Assembly (NCBI RefSeq): GCF_008831285.2
Contig: NC_045149.1
Span: 16,208,578 to 16,272,577, forward strand
Length of the DNA: 64,000 bases
Source: Nymphaea colorata
Taxonomy: Eukaryota; Streptophyta; Magnoliopsida; Nymphaeales; Nymphaeaceae
Reading direction: 5' to 3'
Shown here: positions 1-11,300 of the stretch, one piece after another
Layout: the number at the start of each line of letters is the position of its first letter
Position numbering within the stretch: position 1 is the stretch's first letter
Notes under the pieces: generated by a model
Told to the model about the DNA's origin: nothing
The model's input: only the letters and a program-made list of their open reading frames with translations
Database searches by the model: none
Translations under genes and position numbers: made by a program

Positions 1-1439
1 ATTTTTCTCTTTTTTCTCTTCAAATTAAAAGAAAACCCCAATAGTTTTGTGTTGTTTCCAATTCTATGGTCGGCCAACCCCGTCCTAACTGTCGATCATT
101 TTAAGACTTTTTTCTTCACCTTTTTTGTTCGATTCATGTTTGTATACATGTTCTAATCAGTTAGGGATTGACTTCTGGGATTGAACCGCCGTTTTGAACT
201 GTTCTTCCATCGACCAATTGGAGTTCAACTTTATTAATTTCTGTTAGTTTTTTATTCACTGCAGCCATCGATTCCTGGCGGAAATCAAGGCAGTCGTTGT
301 GCTAATTAGGTCCGCAATCTTAGTTTCAGATATTCCTGCTAATAGTCCATGGTGTTGATATTGCGATTTTGTCAAGCCGCCGTCGGTCTTACACCCTTTA
401 TGTTTGCAGTTTGCACCCATTGAGTTCCATGAGCAGCCATGGAACACAAAAAATACATTATTGGGAATGCATGGAGAGTCCAATTCATGTGTTTTATAAT
501 CTGTTGTTCAATAAAATTCTGGCAGAATGACATTCATGTTATGACAGGTCCTGCTCCTGCCTATCGAACACCCTATGAGAGAACATTTGGTATTTCGATC
601 TCATATGCCAGCAACAAGACCTAGTCTCATTGTTCCATTTGATGACAGTCCCAAGGGAATAACGAATACAATATCCATTTTCACGGCAAAACAAATATAC
701 TCTCAAGAATGCTCGACTGTGCAGATAACTATCTTTCAGGAAACGTTCGATAACATGAATATTGTGTTAATGATCCTTGAGTTTGTCGTAAAGATTGTCC
801 CTGTTACTGCAAGGAACAAACAAGATATGAGAGGAACATCATTTTCGTGCCTGAGCAATCCACTTAAACGCTTTGCACCAAATTGCTTGAATGACATGGC
901 AGCGTCATTTGCTGCCTTACAAACGGGTAATTTGTTGTCTTTCCCACACAGGGTAAAAGGTGTATGGCAGCGGCAGGCTTTTGACACGAAAATTTACTTC
1001 CTAGCACAATTTGATAAATTTAACTTTTGGCAATTGAAATTTCAGGATAACGTAACATGATATAGTGTGAAACTTCTTGTGAGCCCCACTCAACTTGGAC
1101 ACGAGAATTCACGCGCACAGCTGATACACTCTCTCTCTCTCTCTCCCCGAATGCTTTATCTTCCACACTTTTTTACCTCTCTCTCTCGTTGAATGCTTTT
1201 TCCCCCTGCTTCCCAGATGCTCCCTGCGCATTGAGAAACCCAGAACCATCCTGGCAGAACGGTTCATACGTGCATTGTTATACACCAAAGCCAACTAAGC
1301 AGTAGAACAAGGTTTTGCTAAAACATTTTCCAGCTTAGACAAAACCAATTGCTGAGAAATAGTGAACCAATTGCTTTGACAAGCCATGCATAAGATCAGT
1401 GGACATCTACTTCCAATGGATGCCGTCGCTGCGTCTCTT
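1..1439. other. 3' flank of the LUL gene, no gene recognised
   Basis: No reading frame here (longest about 160 codons, at 575-1060 on +) resembles a family I know. CT-rich runs lie at about 1129-1146 and 1178-1190. The stretch just below 1440 should contain the 3' UTR of the minus-strand ligase gene, but I cannot place a polyadenylation signal with confidence. Confidence 0.5.
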
Positions 1440-4400
1440 TCAACCATCTGCCATGTTGTTATTGACATTGATTTCCAGAAGCCATTCAATCGGCTGACGG
1501 CATATCGGACATCGGTTTGTCTGAAACCGAAGAACCTTGGCGCATTCGCTGCACATGCACTGAAAAAAAACAACAAAGCAATTAATGCAGTATCATTTCA
1601 TAGAAATCCAGAAATTCGTTTCTCTCCAAAAATTAAGAGCATGAAACCATTAGATTTTATCGCAACACCTACAGACGCATTGAAAAAGAAAAACCAAAAG
1701 ATCGATGGCTTTACACCAGCTGGAAGTAATTGTCACTAGTATTATTTTTGTCCTTGCCTTTATATTATTATTATTATTACTACTGCTACTACTAAGGCAG
1801 GCCTGTTGCCAATGCTGCTGGCGCAATTCAAAAGAAACAATTGAACTAATGGACTTACCATGTGCCGGCAGGGAAGAACAGTCGTATCCCGAGGCTCTGA
1901 TAGGCAAATTACACATTCTTTCCCTTGGTCGCTTCCATCAAAATCGTTATCAACTGAGTTTCCAATACCATATATCTCCTGCAATTCATACCTTGTGGAG
2001 TTCACCCAAAGTATTTGCTTGACCACCCTAACTTGATACTTATCCTTTTCTTGCTTCTCAAAGACGGCCTGAGTAATTTGTGAATTTATTATAGCTGGGA
2101 TATGCTTTCCAGCCACCCCATTGTCATCATCGGTTGGAGATGCGTCTGCCTTCACTGCAAGTGGAAATACGTCTCCATCACCTTTACATAACTCATCATC
2201 TTGAAATAGGGAAAAATCAATTCCAGTTCCTGAAGGCTGCCTAAATTTCTGACCAAGACCTTCCTTGAAAGAAACAGTTACAGGTTCACATAGATTCTGT
2301 TTCACTGATGTCAAGCTACAATCACTCCCTTCTTTTGCAAAGAAAAGAATGCTTATTCTGCCACCAAATAGAATGAAAAAGTTCAATATTTCTCAACAAC
2401 AAAATTTTGCAAAAGAAAATTCCTAGATTATCTACAAAAGGGCAACGGAGAAGCAAAATAATCAGATAATCATATGCAACGGTGATAGGTACTCTTGGGA
2501 ACATGGTAAGGCAGCTGCATAGATCTCAAATATGTCCTCAAATGTCTAATTCATTGGCTTTTGGAAATACCTGGTTCATTTATTTGTCTTAGAACTTATT
2601 TTTCTTTTCCACTGTTTTTCTAAAGCTTCAAAGTTCAAACTAATTACCACCGAAGAGGGCAGACTTTGCTTTACTCTGTTTGTTTTATCACAGAAATTGC
2701 TGTTTCCTTTTGTCTGCAAATTGCTAGTGACTTCAATAGGAAGTTTAGGTTGATGATTAATGTAAAAGACCAAAAAAAAAAAAAGTAATTGGATGGGTAA
2801 GGGCAAATTTGTCAACCATATAAATGATAGAGAGCACTCCTCTTTCGCTTAGCTCTTCTAACCGTATCCAACAGCATTTGTTTTCAGTTGAACACTGACT
2901 TTTCTTAGCTCCAAGGTCGGTCTCTAACAGTAACATCCAATAGTGAAGACATCGAGGCTTAGGTCCCATCCAGACATTAACTTCAGCCTTTTTCCTGTAA
3001 ATTAACATCTCAAGTACATGTCGAATACCATGGAACAAACATGGAGCACAGCTGCACAGCATGCAGGACTGTTTCTTCTTGGTGAATTGAGGGTGAAGGC
3101 TCATATAGGACTAGTAATACAGCATGAGTTACCTCTTCTGTCCTTTTGGATTCTGTCAGATGCCGGTTTTAACTTTTAACTTTTAAGTGTACCAATCGAT
3201 GCTTACTTGTACTGCTGTACTAAAAAAAGCTGCGATCATAAGTGCTGTTCAGTCATCCAGGAGAGTGTAGAAGAGCTGTAAAGTAAGACTGTCAACCACG
3301 TCGGATATGCTAACACCTTTTTTCTCCTTCATGACACACAGTACTGTGGATGCTGTCGGATAAGAAGCTCCTTTTGGTAAACGATTTTTTCAAAAAAAGT
3401 TAAGTGGGCTTCTAAGGCTATACCAGTTGTTGACAGTATTGAAGTCATCAAGGACTAGGGTAGACAATAACATGCTGAACTGAAGCCAAAATCCATACAT
3501 GAGAAGCTCCACAGAGAGCATTTTCAGATTTCAAGTATTAATTCAATGGAACAAATCATAGTTTCAACTTTCAAGATCAATGGACTTAGCTCTGTTAGCC
3601 TGAGAGAAAGTAGAGCATAACCAGACAATCCTTTGTTCCTTAGTTGGAAAATCAAGAGATCACACAAAAAGATCCCAAATATGCAAACTAGAGAAAGGAG
3701 AATTCTATCAATAATATCTTTGTTACTTCAACCAGTTCATTCCAAGATATTCAAAACCTTTATGATGTGCAAACCGCCGACAAGTTCAGGACACAACAGT
3801 TAAAGAAGCATTTGAGCTAGTCACTACAGAGTCCTAGTCGTAGTCACTAAGCCTTCACTTTGTGTGCATATCCAAAAAAGAGAAATATTGCCAAAACACA
3901 AGCGATTCAGGATAACGTATGAACATCATCAGGATAGGAGGTCTGTCAATGATGAAGACACAAATAATTGGGATTAAGGGTAATCACACGAAGTTTGAGT
4001 CAGGAAAAATGTGTTTTAGAAAAAAAAATTAAAAATGCAAAAAACAAAGGCAAAAAATGTGTTCTAAAAAAAGCCAAAGCAAAAAAAGGGATTTTTACCC
4101 TTTTTTCATTTTGTACACTTTTTCTTTCTTTTTTTTCGTTTTTTCACATATTTTTATATTTTTTCCTTTTTCACGTTTTTTTACATTTTTTACTACCACA
4201 TTTTACTTTCAAGATTTTTTTTGAAACAGAGCGATCTGACATCTCTAGTTACTTTAAAACAAACCCCACAAAGAGCAAATTCCTTAATCCATAAACAGGC
4301 ACATAGGACAGTATGGTGCTTCAAGAGCTATACTTGTTTAGATAATGAGCTTGCAAGGATAAAGAACCAGCTTGCATTTGGCTGCATAAGAGTTCATCTG

Positions 4401-6401
4401 TCTAGACAAAGCTATTCCAGGAGAATCAATAGGCAAACTCCCATCAATGTACAGGGGAGATAGATCAAATGTTGCACATGTTCTTACTGAGAGCATGAGA
4501 TCCATCACCAATGAATGTTGAGGTTGTGTCTATCAGCTTATTACTACCTGAAACACCCTGCTGGATCTTTTGCTGGTTCCTTTTACCCAGGTTTGTCATG
4601 ATTGCTCAGGCTGTCTCTCATCTTCACATTGATGGCAATATTCCTGTATAATGCCCCTTTAACTGTTTTCAGTTCTCCTCTAATTCACTGGACATGGTGG
4701 TTCTTTTGTACATTCTGCATACAACATTCTTTTATAAGGGTTGGGGGGACCAGTCCAGCACTCTCCATTAGAAAGAAAACACCATGCAACAAGTATATAA
4801 AGGTCCCACTCTGCTTCACAGAACTGGATCTCCTTTAAAGATGGATATCAACGTGCCGGAACTTATACAAACTGGATGTGGCACTACACAGCTCCTAGAA
4901 AATGCCTCTTAATCAATGCCCAGAGCATATCAAACAGATTCTATTTTTATCATTCTCTAAGTACAAAAGCCAATCATTGATTACAGCTACCATCCAGATA
5001 CTGCTGCCACATTGTTACACATCAAGTCCATAGTAAGAACTAAGAACCACTTCAATAGAACTAGAACAGGATACTCTAAGTCAGACGACCTTCAGGAATA
5101 TTGTCTCCATTTTAACAAAAGATAGCGGGTCTTAGTTCCAATAATACAGGATCGATTACAGCCAACCCCATTCCTAAATTGGGAAAGCGCCATTAACACA
5201 CATTCATAATCGGCAAAAGACTGACTCATCACATATAACAAACTGTGTCGCCTTCAGCTTCAACTTCCATGTTCAGGAGGAAGAACTTGAACTTTGTCAC
5301 CTCTAGTTTCAAATTAGACAACACATTCATTGCACGACTTGTGATAAAAAAGGTTTTGAACATCGCATGGCGTGCTACAATATTGTAGGATTTCTAAGCA
5401 CTATTACAGCCAATTGAAGACTTATATAAACTAAAACAAGAGGTCCCAAAGGAATATGAAGTTATAAATCAACCATATACAAACTCAGAATAATTTTATA
5501 ACAAAACAGACAGAGTGGAATATGCAAAATCACAAACTAAAGAATACAGGTCAATCGTATTCACAGTCTTCTATGAGTGATCTCCTACTAATGCATATCA
5601 ATCTAAAACACCCATAAGACGCACGGGTAGAGAGAGAAAAAAGAAAAGAAAAGAAAAGAGAAAAGGTTATTAACGTGTCAACAAATAAGAAGCACCAGAA
5701 GCCAAATAGCTGATCACCCTTGGCTCTCACATATCATGATAGTTATGCAAACGTAAAAGGAAGAAACCTAAAATAACAGACTAGCAAGAGAAAGCGGGAC
5801 GAAAATAAACGCGAGAAGATCTGCATGCATGTTAATAGGATGTGCAAAAAGATCACCTCCCGGCAATCGTGGCATCAAAAGTGAAAGCCACAAGAAAGTG
5901 CCCCGGGTTCTGGTCATCGGGCTCCATATGAAGCGTCTCCTTCTTCAAATTGACGTCGTTGCGAATGGTAACGGCCTTCTGGTGCTCCACATAGGGCATA
6001 GAAACATTTGGGACATGGCTAGTATTGGTCCGTTGCTGCACCTCGGAATATGCCCAATTAGCCATCGCGTTGTCCTGAGGATACTGGGAATGGTGGTGGT
6101 GGTGTCGGTGGTCGTAGGTAGAGGATAAAGGAGAGGGCACGGAGGGAGGGCGGTAACCCTGGTAATGGAAGTACTGAGGTTGAGAATTCGGATTCAGGTT
6201 TTGGGGTTGGGGATGAGGGTACGAGCTAGGAAAAGGAGTTGATGCGGCAAAAACATATCGGTTTCCCTGAATTTCAGGATGCTGAGGACGGTGAGCAGGA
6301 GGTTGGAGAGAATTTGAGGGAGAAGGAGGGTGTTGTTGCTGCTCGTAACGCGCGCCGCTTCTCCGTCTGTTACCGCCTCCACTGCTGCTTACATTACCCA
6401 T
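1440..6401 (-). CDS. LOG2/LUL-type RING E3 ubiquitin ligase (3 exons, 387 aa)
   Basis: Exons on the minus strand: 6401-5857, 2357-1859, 1559-1440. Both introns are GT-AG and phases match (AG|A inside an Arg codon; then phase 0), giving 387 codons, close to the size of Arabidopsis LOG2. The protein starts MGN, a likely N-myristoylation signal that would place it on the plasma membrane or endomembranes. A low-complexity Pro/Gln/His/Ser region covers about residues 10-135. The conserved DAR2-type domain begins at [13 protein letters not shown] (about 137). The C3HC4 RING runs from C330 (CVIC) through CRHMCMCSEC to C365-P-I-C368, and intron 2 splits it after Met348. Family knowledge: LOG2/LUL proteins ubiquitinate substrates with GDU1 in amino-acid export, and some act in ABA and drought responses. 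No internal stop or frameshift is seen. The exact LUL paralogue is not resolved. Confidence 0.95.
3985..4240. repeat. A-rich/T-rich fold-back repeat in LUL intron 1
   Basis: About 100 bp dominated by A-runs (words such as aaaaatgc and ggcaaaaaatgtg) is followed by about 120 bp dominated by T-runs (cgttttttcac, cattttac), so the two halves can pair imperfectly. A similar arrangement occurs at about 54135-54440 inside the ABC1K gene, which suggests a dispersed MITE-like repeat. No terminal sequence or target-site duplication could be fixed. The rest of the 3.5-kb intron (2358-5856) shows no coding or element signature. Confidence 0.4.
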
Positions 6402-6904
6402 GACGATCGGCTCAAAAACTTCGCCAACAACACGCCTTTCTCTGTTTTAGTGTTTCCGTCGACACAGCCGCCGCGAGAGAGAGAGAGAGAGAGAGCCAAT
6501 TTGTTTTGGAAACCAAAGGAGAAAGAGAAGGGCGAAAGCAAGGCCAGAGGATCGAGAATGTTGGGAAAAGGAAAGTGGCCTCTGCTTTACCTTTTCGGGT
6601 TTGTTCCCTTCTGTTTTTTGGGTCTCTCTCTCTCTCTCACCATGATCTTCGATAAACCAAGACGGAATTGGATTCTCGGTGATAGTCCGCCGACAAATTT
6701 AGGCTTTTTAAATGGAAAACTTACGGGCTTCAACTGTAAACGTTTGTTTTCGAAACCAAGCCCTCCTCCGTGACCACGCGTTTAACATTAACCACAGCGG
6801 GAAGGGTCCATCAAAGTCGACCTGATCGTCCACCCCCCACACCTTCGCGGCAAGATCATCTTAGGCGACGTCACCGTCGAGGACGGACGCACTGCAACCT
6901 CTCG
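6402..6904 (-). promoter_or_regulatory. LUL 5' UTR/promoter remnant with GA/CT repeats
   Basis: This is all of the original upstream DNA left before the retrotransposon boundary. It holds a (GA)n run at about 6475-6494 and a (CT)n run at about 6623-6638 (+ strand notation). GA/CT repeats near plant transcription starts are known binding sites for BPC/GAGA-binding proteins; their role here is inference. No clear TATA box was assigned. Any promoter element farther out now lies beyond a 10.7-kb insertion. Confidence 0.5.
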
Positions 6905-6909
6905 CATGG
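6905..6909. repeat. Target-site duplication CATGG (left copy)
   Basis: CATGG directly precedes the TG of the left LTR at 6910. The same five bases (17619-17623) directly follow the CA end of the right LTR at 17618. A 5-bp direct repeat is the normal product of Ty3/gypsy integration and proves that both LTRs belong to one insertion. Confidence 0.95.
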
Positions 6910-8328
6910 TGTTGCGACCCAAAGCCGAGAGGGATGCCGTAGGCAGTCGTTCGTGATCGCTGATCGCCAAGATCTCGCACGGGGGAGGAGTTCTCCAATG
7001 TAACAGTAACCTGTCCACGGTGAAGGGGAAACGCAGGGAGAAATGGAACCGGCAGGGAGGCTTTCGGATGATCGAGCAATGGATTTGGCGTCGGATGGAT
7101 GGAAGGGATCGACGGGATGCGTGTGGGTGGCTTCCGGATGGAGTCTCCTTCGCTGGAATGGGCGTCAGTCGATGGAGATCACCAGCTCGGCGGCCATGGC
7201 TGCTGGAAATGGAGAAGAACAGGGAGAGGAGGAAGATAATGAAAATGGCAATCTCATTGATGAAGAAGATAGAGATCCAAGGTGGCTGCCGTCGGAAAGA
7301 ACATCTGGCGACCTTCTGGCAAAGCTTTCAGGAATCTGCCCTCTTGGGAATCCTCTTCTTGCATAAACTCTCAACAATGGCTTCCTCCCCTTGTATAGAG
7401 GAGGAAGACGATGGCCTCCCATGCTCGGGTGAGAGGTGGCCGACCAAACCGTCCCGGTTCGACAGTCGGGGGCGGTGACTCGCCCGAGTCCTCAAAGACC
7501 CGGGTCCAAAACTGAGACGATAAGAAATGCGGGTCCGGACCCCAGTCCGGATCCCCCAAAAAAAATCCGCGCCAGGATCCATTAGACTACGCATGGATCC
7601 GGGTCTACAAAAATGACGGGCCGACCTGCCTCACAACTCCGGATCTGTGTCCGGTTATTCCCAACGTGTCCCCTCTATACAGTGTCTCGCCTATAGCGTG
7701 GTGTCAGGCGTCACAAGGTGGGCGTGTCCCGTCAAAGGGACACGCGTGTCCCGCTGAGCTCTCTCTGGCCGCCTGTTTGCCTATCTCGGCCCGGCCCTCT
7801 CGGCCGGGCGCTGCCGCTGCCGAGCGCCCTCGGCCGGGCGCTGCTGCGCCCGCTCGTCCGCCTGTGGCCGTGCTGCCTGATGCGTCGCCCGCGGGCCCGT
7901 CGGCCAGCCCGCCGGGCGCTCTGGCGTCGCTCGGCGGTGGCTGTGGGTCGACTGGGCAGTAGCCAGCGCCGCTGCCACCTGTCTCGTCTGCCTCTGGCCG
8001 CAGCTCGGCCGGATACTGCTCGGCGGTCTCGCCATCCTCGGCACCCCCTGTCTGCGCCCCTGCCCGGGCGATGGAGGCCAAGCCTCTCGGCGCGTCCTGC
8101 CCTGTCTTCCGCGTCCTTTGTTGGGCCGCGAGACTAGCTTCCCGCGGCTGCTCCTGAGCGACGTCAAGCTCTCCGCCACAAACTGTAACCTCCCTCTGAG
8201 CTGACTCGGGGTCTCTACCTCGTCCTCCTGGCGCGTGGCCTGCTCCGCCTGTGGGCTGCGCACGGCCCGGCGCCCTGGCGTGGCCGGCTGTGGCCCTCTT
8301 CGTGGACGCCGAGGGATGGCCCGTATCA
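6910..8328 (-). repeat. 3' LTR of the 10.7-kb chromovirus
   Basis: On the minus strand it begins TGATACGGGCC and ends GGTCGCAACA. It is very GC-rich at 7740-8330. Compared with the other LTR it has an extra stretch of about 30 bp near 7805-7840 and lacks about 17 bp near 7465. It lies 508 bp upstream of the LUL start codon, with its 3' end towards the gene, so read-out transcription from this LTR would run into LUL in the sense direction. Confidence 0.95.
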
Positions 8329-11300
8329 GATCCATCCCCCTTAGATGGAGCATGTCCCCATGCTCCTACAGCAGGATATGTCTCGGCCAGACCGTTGGCG
8401 TCCTCCCAAGTGGGACCTCCCTCGCGACCGTCCCACTCCACCAAATACTCCCGGCGAAGCTCGCCGTCTCGTCGTACCCTGCGGCTACGTAGCAGCCTCC
8501 ACGGCAGGGCGGGCTCATCCGGGGTCTGAGTAGTGTCCGTGGGCGGGGCTCCGTGGTGCGGCTTGAGCCTCTCCACGTGAAAAAACAGGGTGCACTCGGG
8601 CGTCTGCTGGTAGTGCTAGGCGGTAGGCGGCCTTGCCGTGGCGCGCCTCTACCCGGTAAGGCCCGAAGTACCTCGGTAGTAGCTTCGAGTACGGTCAGCC
8701 GAACAGGGTCTTCTGCCCCCTGGGCAGGCGTTTGAGCCACGCCCAATCCCCAACACTAAACTGGCGCTCTGCTCGGCCTTTATCGTGTTGCTGCTGCATG
8801 CGGCTGCGTGCCCTCTCCAGATTGGTGCATAGCACCCTCAGTATCTCATCACGATCACACAAGCTGCGCTCAAGGTCGTCCTCGCCTGCTAGACCTGGCT
8901 CGTAGCTCCTCAACGTGGGCAGGGGTCGCCCATAGACAGCCTGGAAGGGAGTCATCCCTATCGAAGAGTGTGGGCTGGTGTTATACGCCCACTCGCACCA
9001 CGAAAGGTACTTGGCCCAAGTCGACGGCCTGTGCCCTGAAAAGCTCCGCAGATAGGTCTCTATGGTGCGGTTCACCACCTTAGTCTGTCCGTCGGTCTGG
9101 GGGTGGTGGGCCGAACTAAAGAGCACCTTGGTGCCAGCCAACCGCGTGTACTCTCTCCAAAAATCGCTGATGAACACACTGTCCCTGTCGCACACCATCG
9201 TGCGGGGCATGCCGTGATGCCTCCCAATCCACTCCTGGTAGGTCTCAGCGACAAGACGGGCCGAGTAAAGACGAGGTAATGCTGCAAAGTGCCCGTGCTT
9301 GGTGAGCCGGTCCACCACCACAAGTATAGCCTCCTTCCCATCTGAACGAGGGAGGGTGTCTATAAAATCCATGGAGACGTCCTCCCATGGCCGGTCTGGT
9401 ATAGGCAAGGGGCAAAGGTGCCCGGGTGTCTTGGCTGCCTCGTACTTTTCGCGCTGGCATATGGGGCAGCTCCTCACAAAATGGGCAACGTCGGCTTTAA
9501 GCCCTTTCCACCAAAAATCGGCGGCCACCCTAGCTCGGGTCTTCTCACGCCCCTCGTGGCCCATGGCAGGCAAGTCATGGTGGTGACGGATCAGCTCTTG
9601 GCACAAGGAATGCCCTTTCGGAATGACGACCTTGCCTTCTCGGTAGAGAAGGCCCTCTCGGGCTGAGTACAGCGGAATGCTGCCCGGGTTCGCCTGCACG
9701 GAGGATAGGAGGAGCCGTAAGGTGTCGTCCTCCCTCTGGGCCGCTCGAATACGGTCCCATAGGCGTGTAGTAGGGGCTGACATGGTGAAAAACGCCTCAG
9801 GAGCTCGTGAAAGTGCGTCGGTCGCGGAGTTGTCCACTCCTCTCTTGTACTCAATCGAAAAATCATAGCACAAGAGTCGGGCTATCCACCTCTACTGAGT
9901 GGGGGTGGATATACGCTGAGCTAACAAGTACTTGAGGCTGACGTGGTCAGTCCTCACCACAAAGCGCTGTCCAAGGAGGTAGGGCCGCCACTTCTCGACG
10001 GCGACGACTATGACCAACATCTCCCTCTCGTAAGTAGAAAACTGGTTGGTGCGTCGGTTGAGGGCCTTGCTTATGTAGGCAATGGGATGCCTATCCTGAC
10101 TCAGTACTGCCCCAATCCCAGCCTCGCAGGCGTCTGTCTCCACCACAAATGTCTTGGAGAAGTCTGGCAGGAATAGCACGGGAGCGGTGGTCATGGCCAC
10201 CTTGAGCTGCTCAAACGCCCCTCTAGCGTCCTCGGTCCACTCCCAACCACCCTTCTGGAGCAAACGGGTGAGTGGAGAAGCTATGTGCCCGTAACGTCGG
10301 ATGAACCGACGGTAGTACCCTGTAAGCCCAAGAAATCCCCTTACCTCCCTAGGGGATCGAGGTATAGGCCAATCCAACATGGCCTCAATCTTCGCAGGGT
10401 CGGCCTTGACCCCCTCGGTCGTGACGATATGCCCAAGATAGGCGACCTCAGACTGACCAAAGCTGCACTTGGTCTGCTTCGCATACAACTGGTGCTCCCT
10501 GAGCAACTCCAACACGGTCCTAAGGTGTCTGATGTAGTCCTCAAGAGTGGCGCTGTAGATGAGGACATCGTCAAAGAAAACAAGGACCCCTTTGCGAAGG
10601 TGGGCTCTGAAAATGTCGTTCATGCACCGCTGGAAGGTGGCTGGTGCATTGGTCAAGCCGAATGACATCACCAAAAACTCGAAGTGTCCGTCGTGGGTGC
10701 GGAAGGTCGTCTTGAAAATATCCTCAGACGCCATCCGAATCTGAAAGTAACCGGACCGTAGATCAATCTTCGAGAAGTATCGTGCACCCGAGAGCTCGTC
10801 CAAGAGCTCGTCAATCACGGGTATAGGATGCTTGTCCTTGAGCGTGGCCTCGCTGAGGGCTCGGTAATCCACGCAAAATCACCACGAACCGTCGTGCTTC
10901 TTCACTAGAAGCACCGGAGAAGAGAAGGCACTCGAAGAGGGTCGGATGAGTCCCTCCCGTAACATGTCTCGAACCTGCTTCTCTAACTCGCTCTTCTGAG
11001 CGTGGGCATACCGGTAAGGCCTAACACAAACTGCTGTGGTACCAGGGACAAGCTGTATGTGGTGGTCGTGAGCCCGTGGCGGAGGCAGCCCCTTGGGCTC
11101 TCGGAAAACGTCAGTGAACTCCCCCAAAAGAAGTGAAACGGGCTGCGGCGTCTCTCCTTGGACGGCTGGCTGCTCATCCACGCAAGACAAAAGGAGGTAG
11201 GCCGGCTCTTGGGCCTGTAGCGCTCAAAGGGCCTCCTTGGGCTGAACCGGTCCGTCTAGAGCCCTCAAAGTGACATGTTGCCCGTCGGCACGGGGAAACT

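Noticed and set aside
575-1060. 161-codon + frame near the window start
   Set aside because: No recognisable motif, no splice-consistent neighbours, and a competing open frame on the minus strand. Not enough to call a gene.
7020-7478. Open frames of about 150 codons at the edge of the left LTR (and the matching frames at 16323-16904)
   Set aside because: They lie inside the LTRs, occur in both copies, match no protein family, and overlap open frames on the opposite strand.
7704-8353. Long overlapping frames on both strands at 7666-8576
   Set aside because: High GC keeps all frames open. Only the minus frame carrying the chromodomain has protein-family support.
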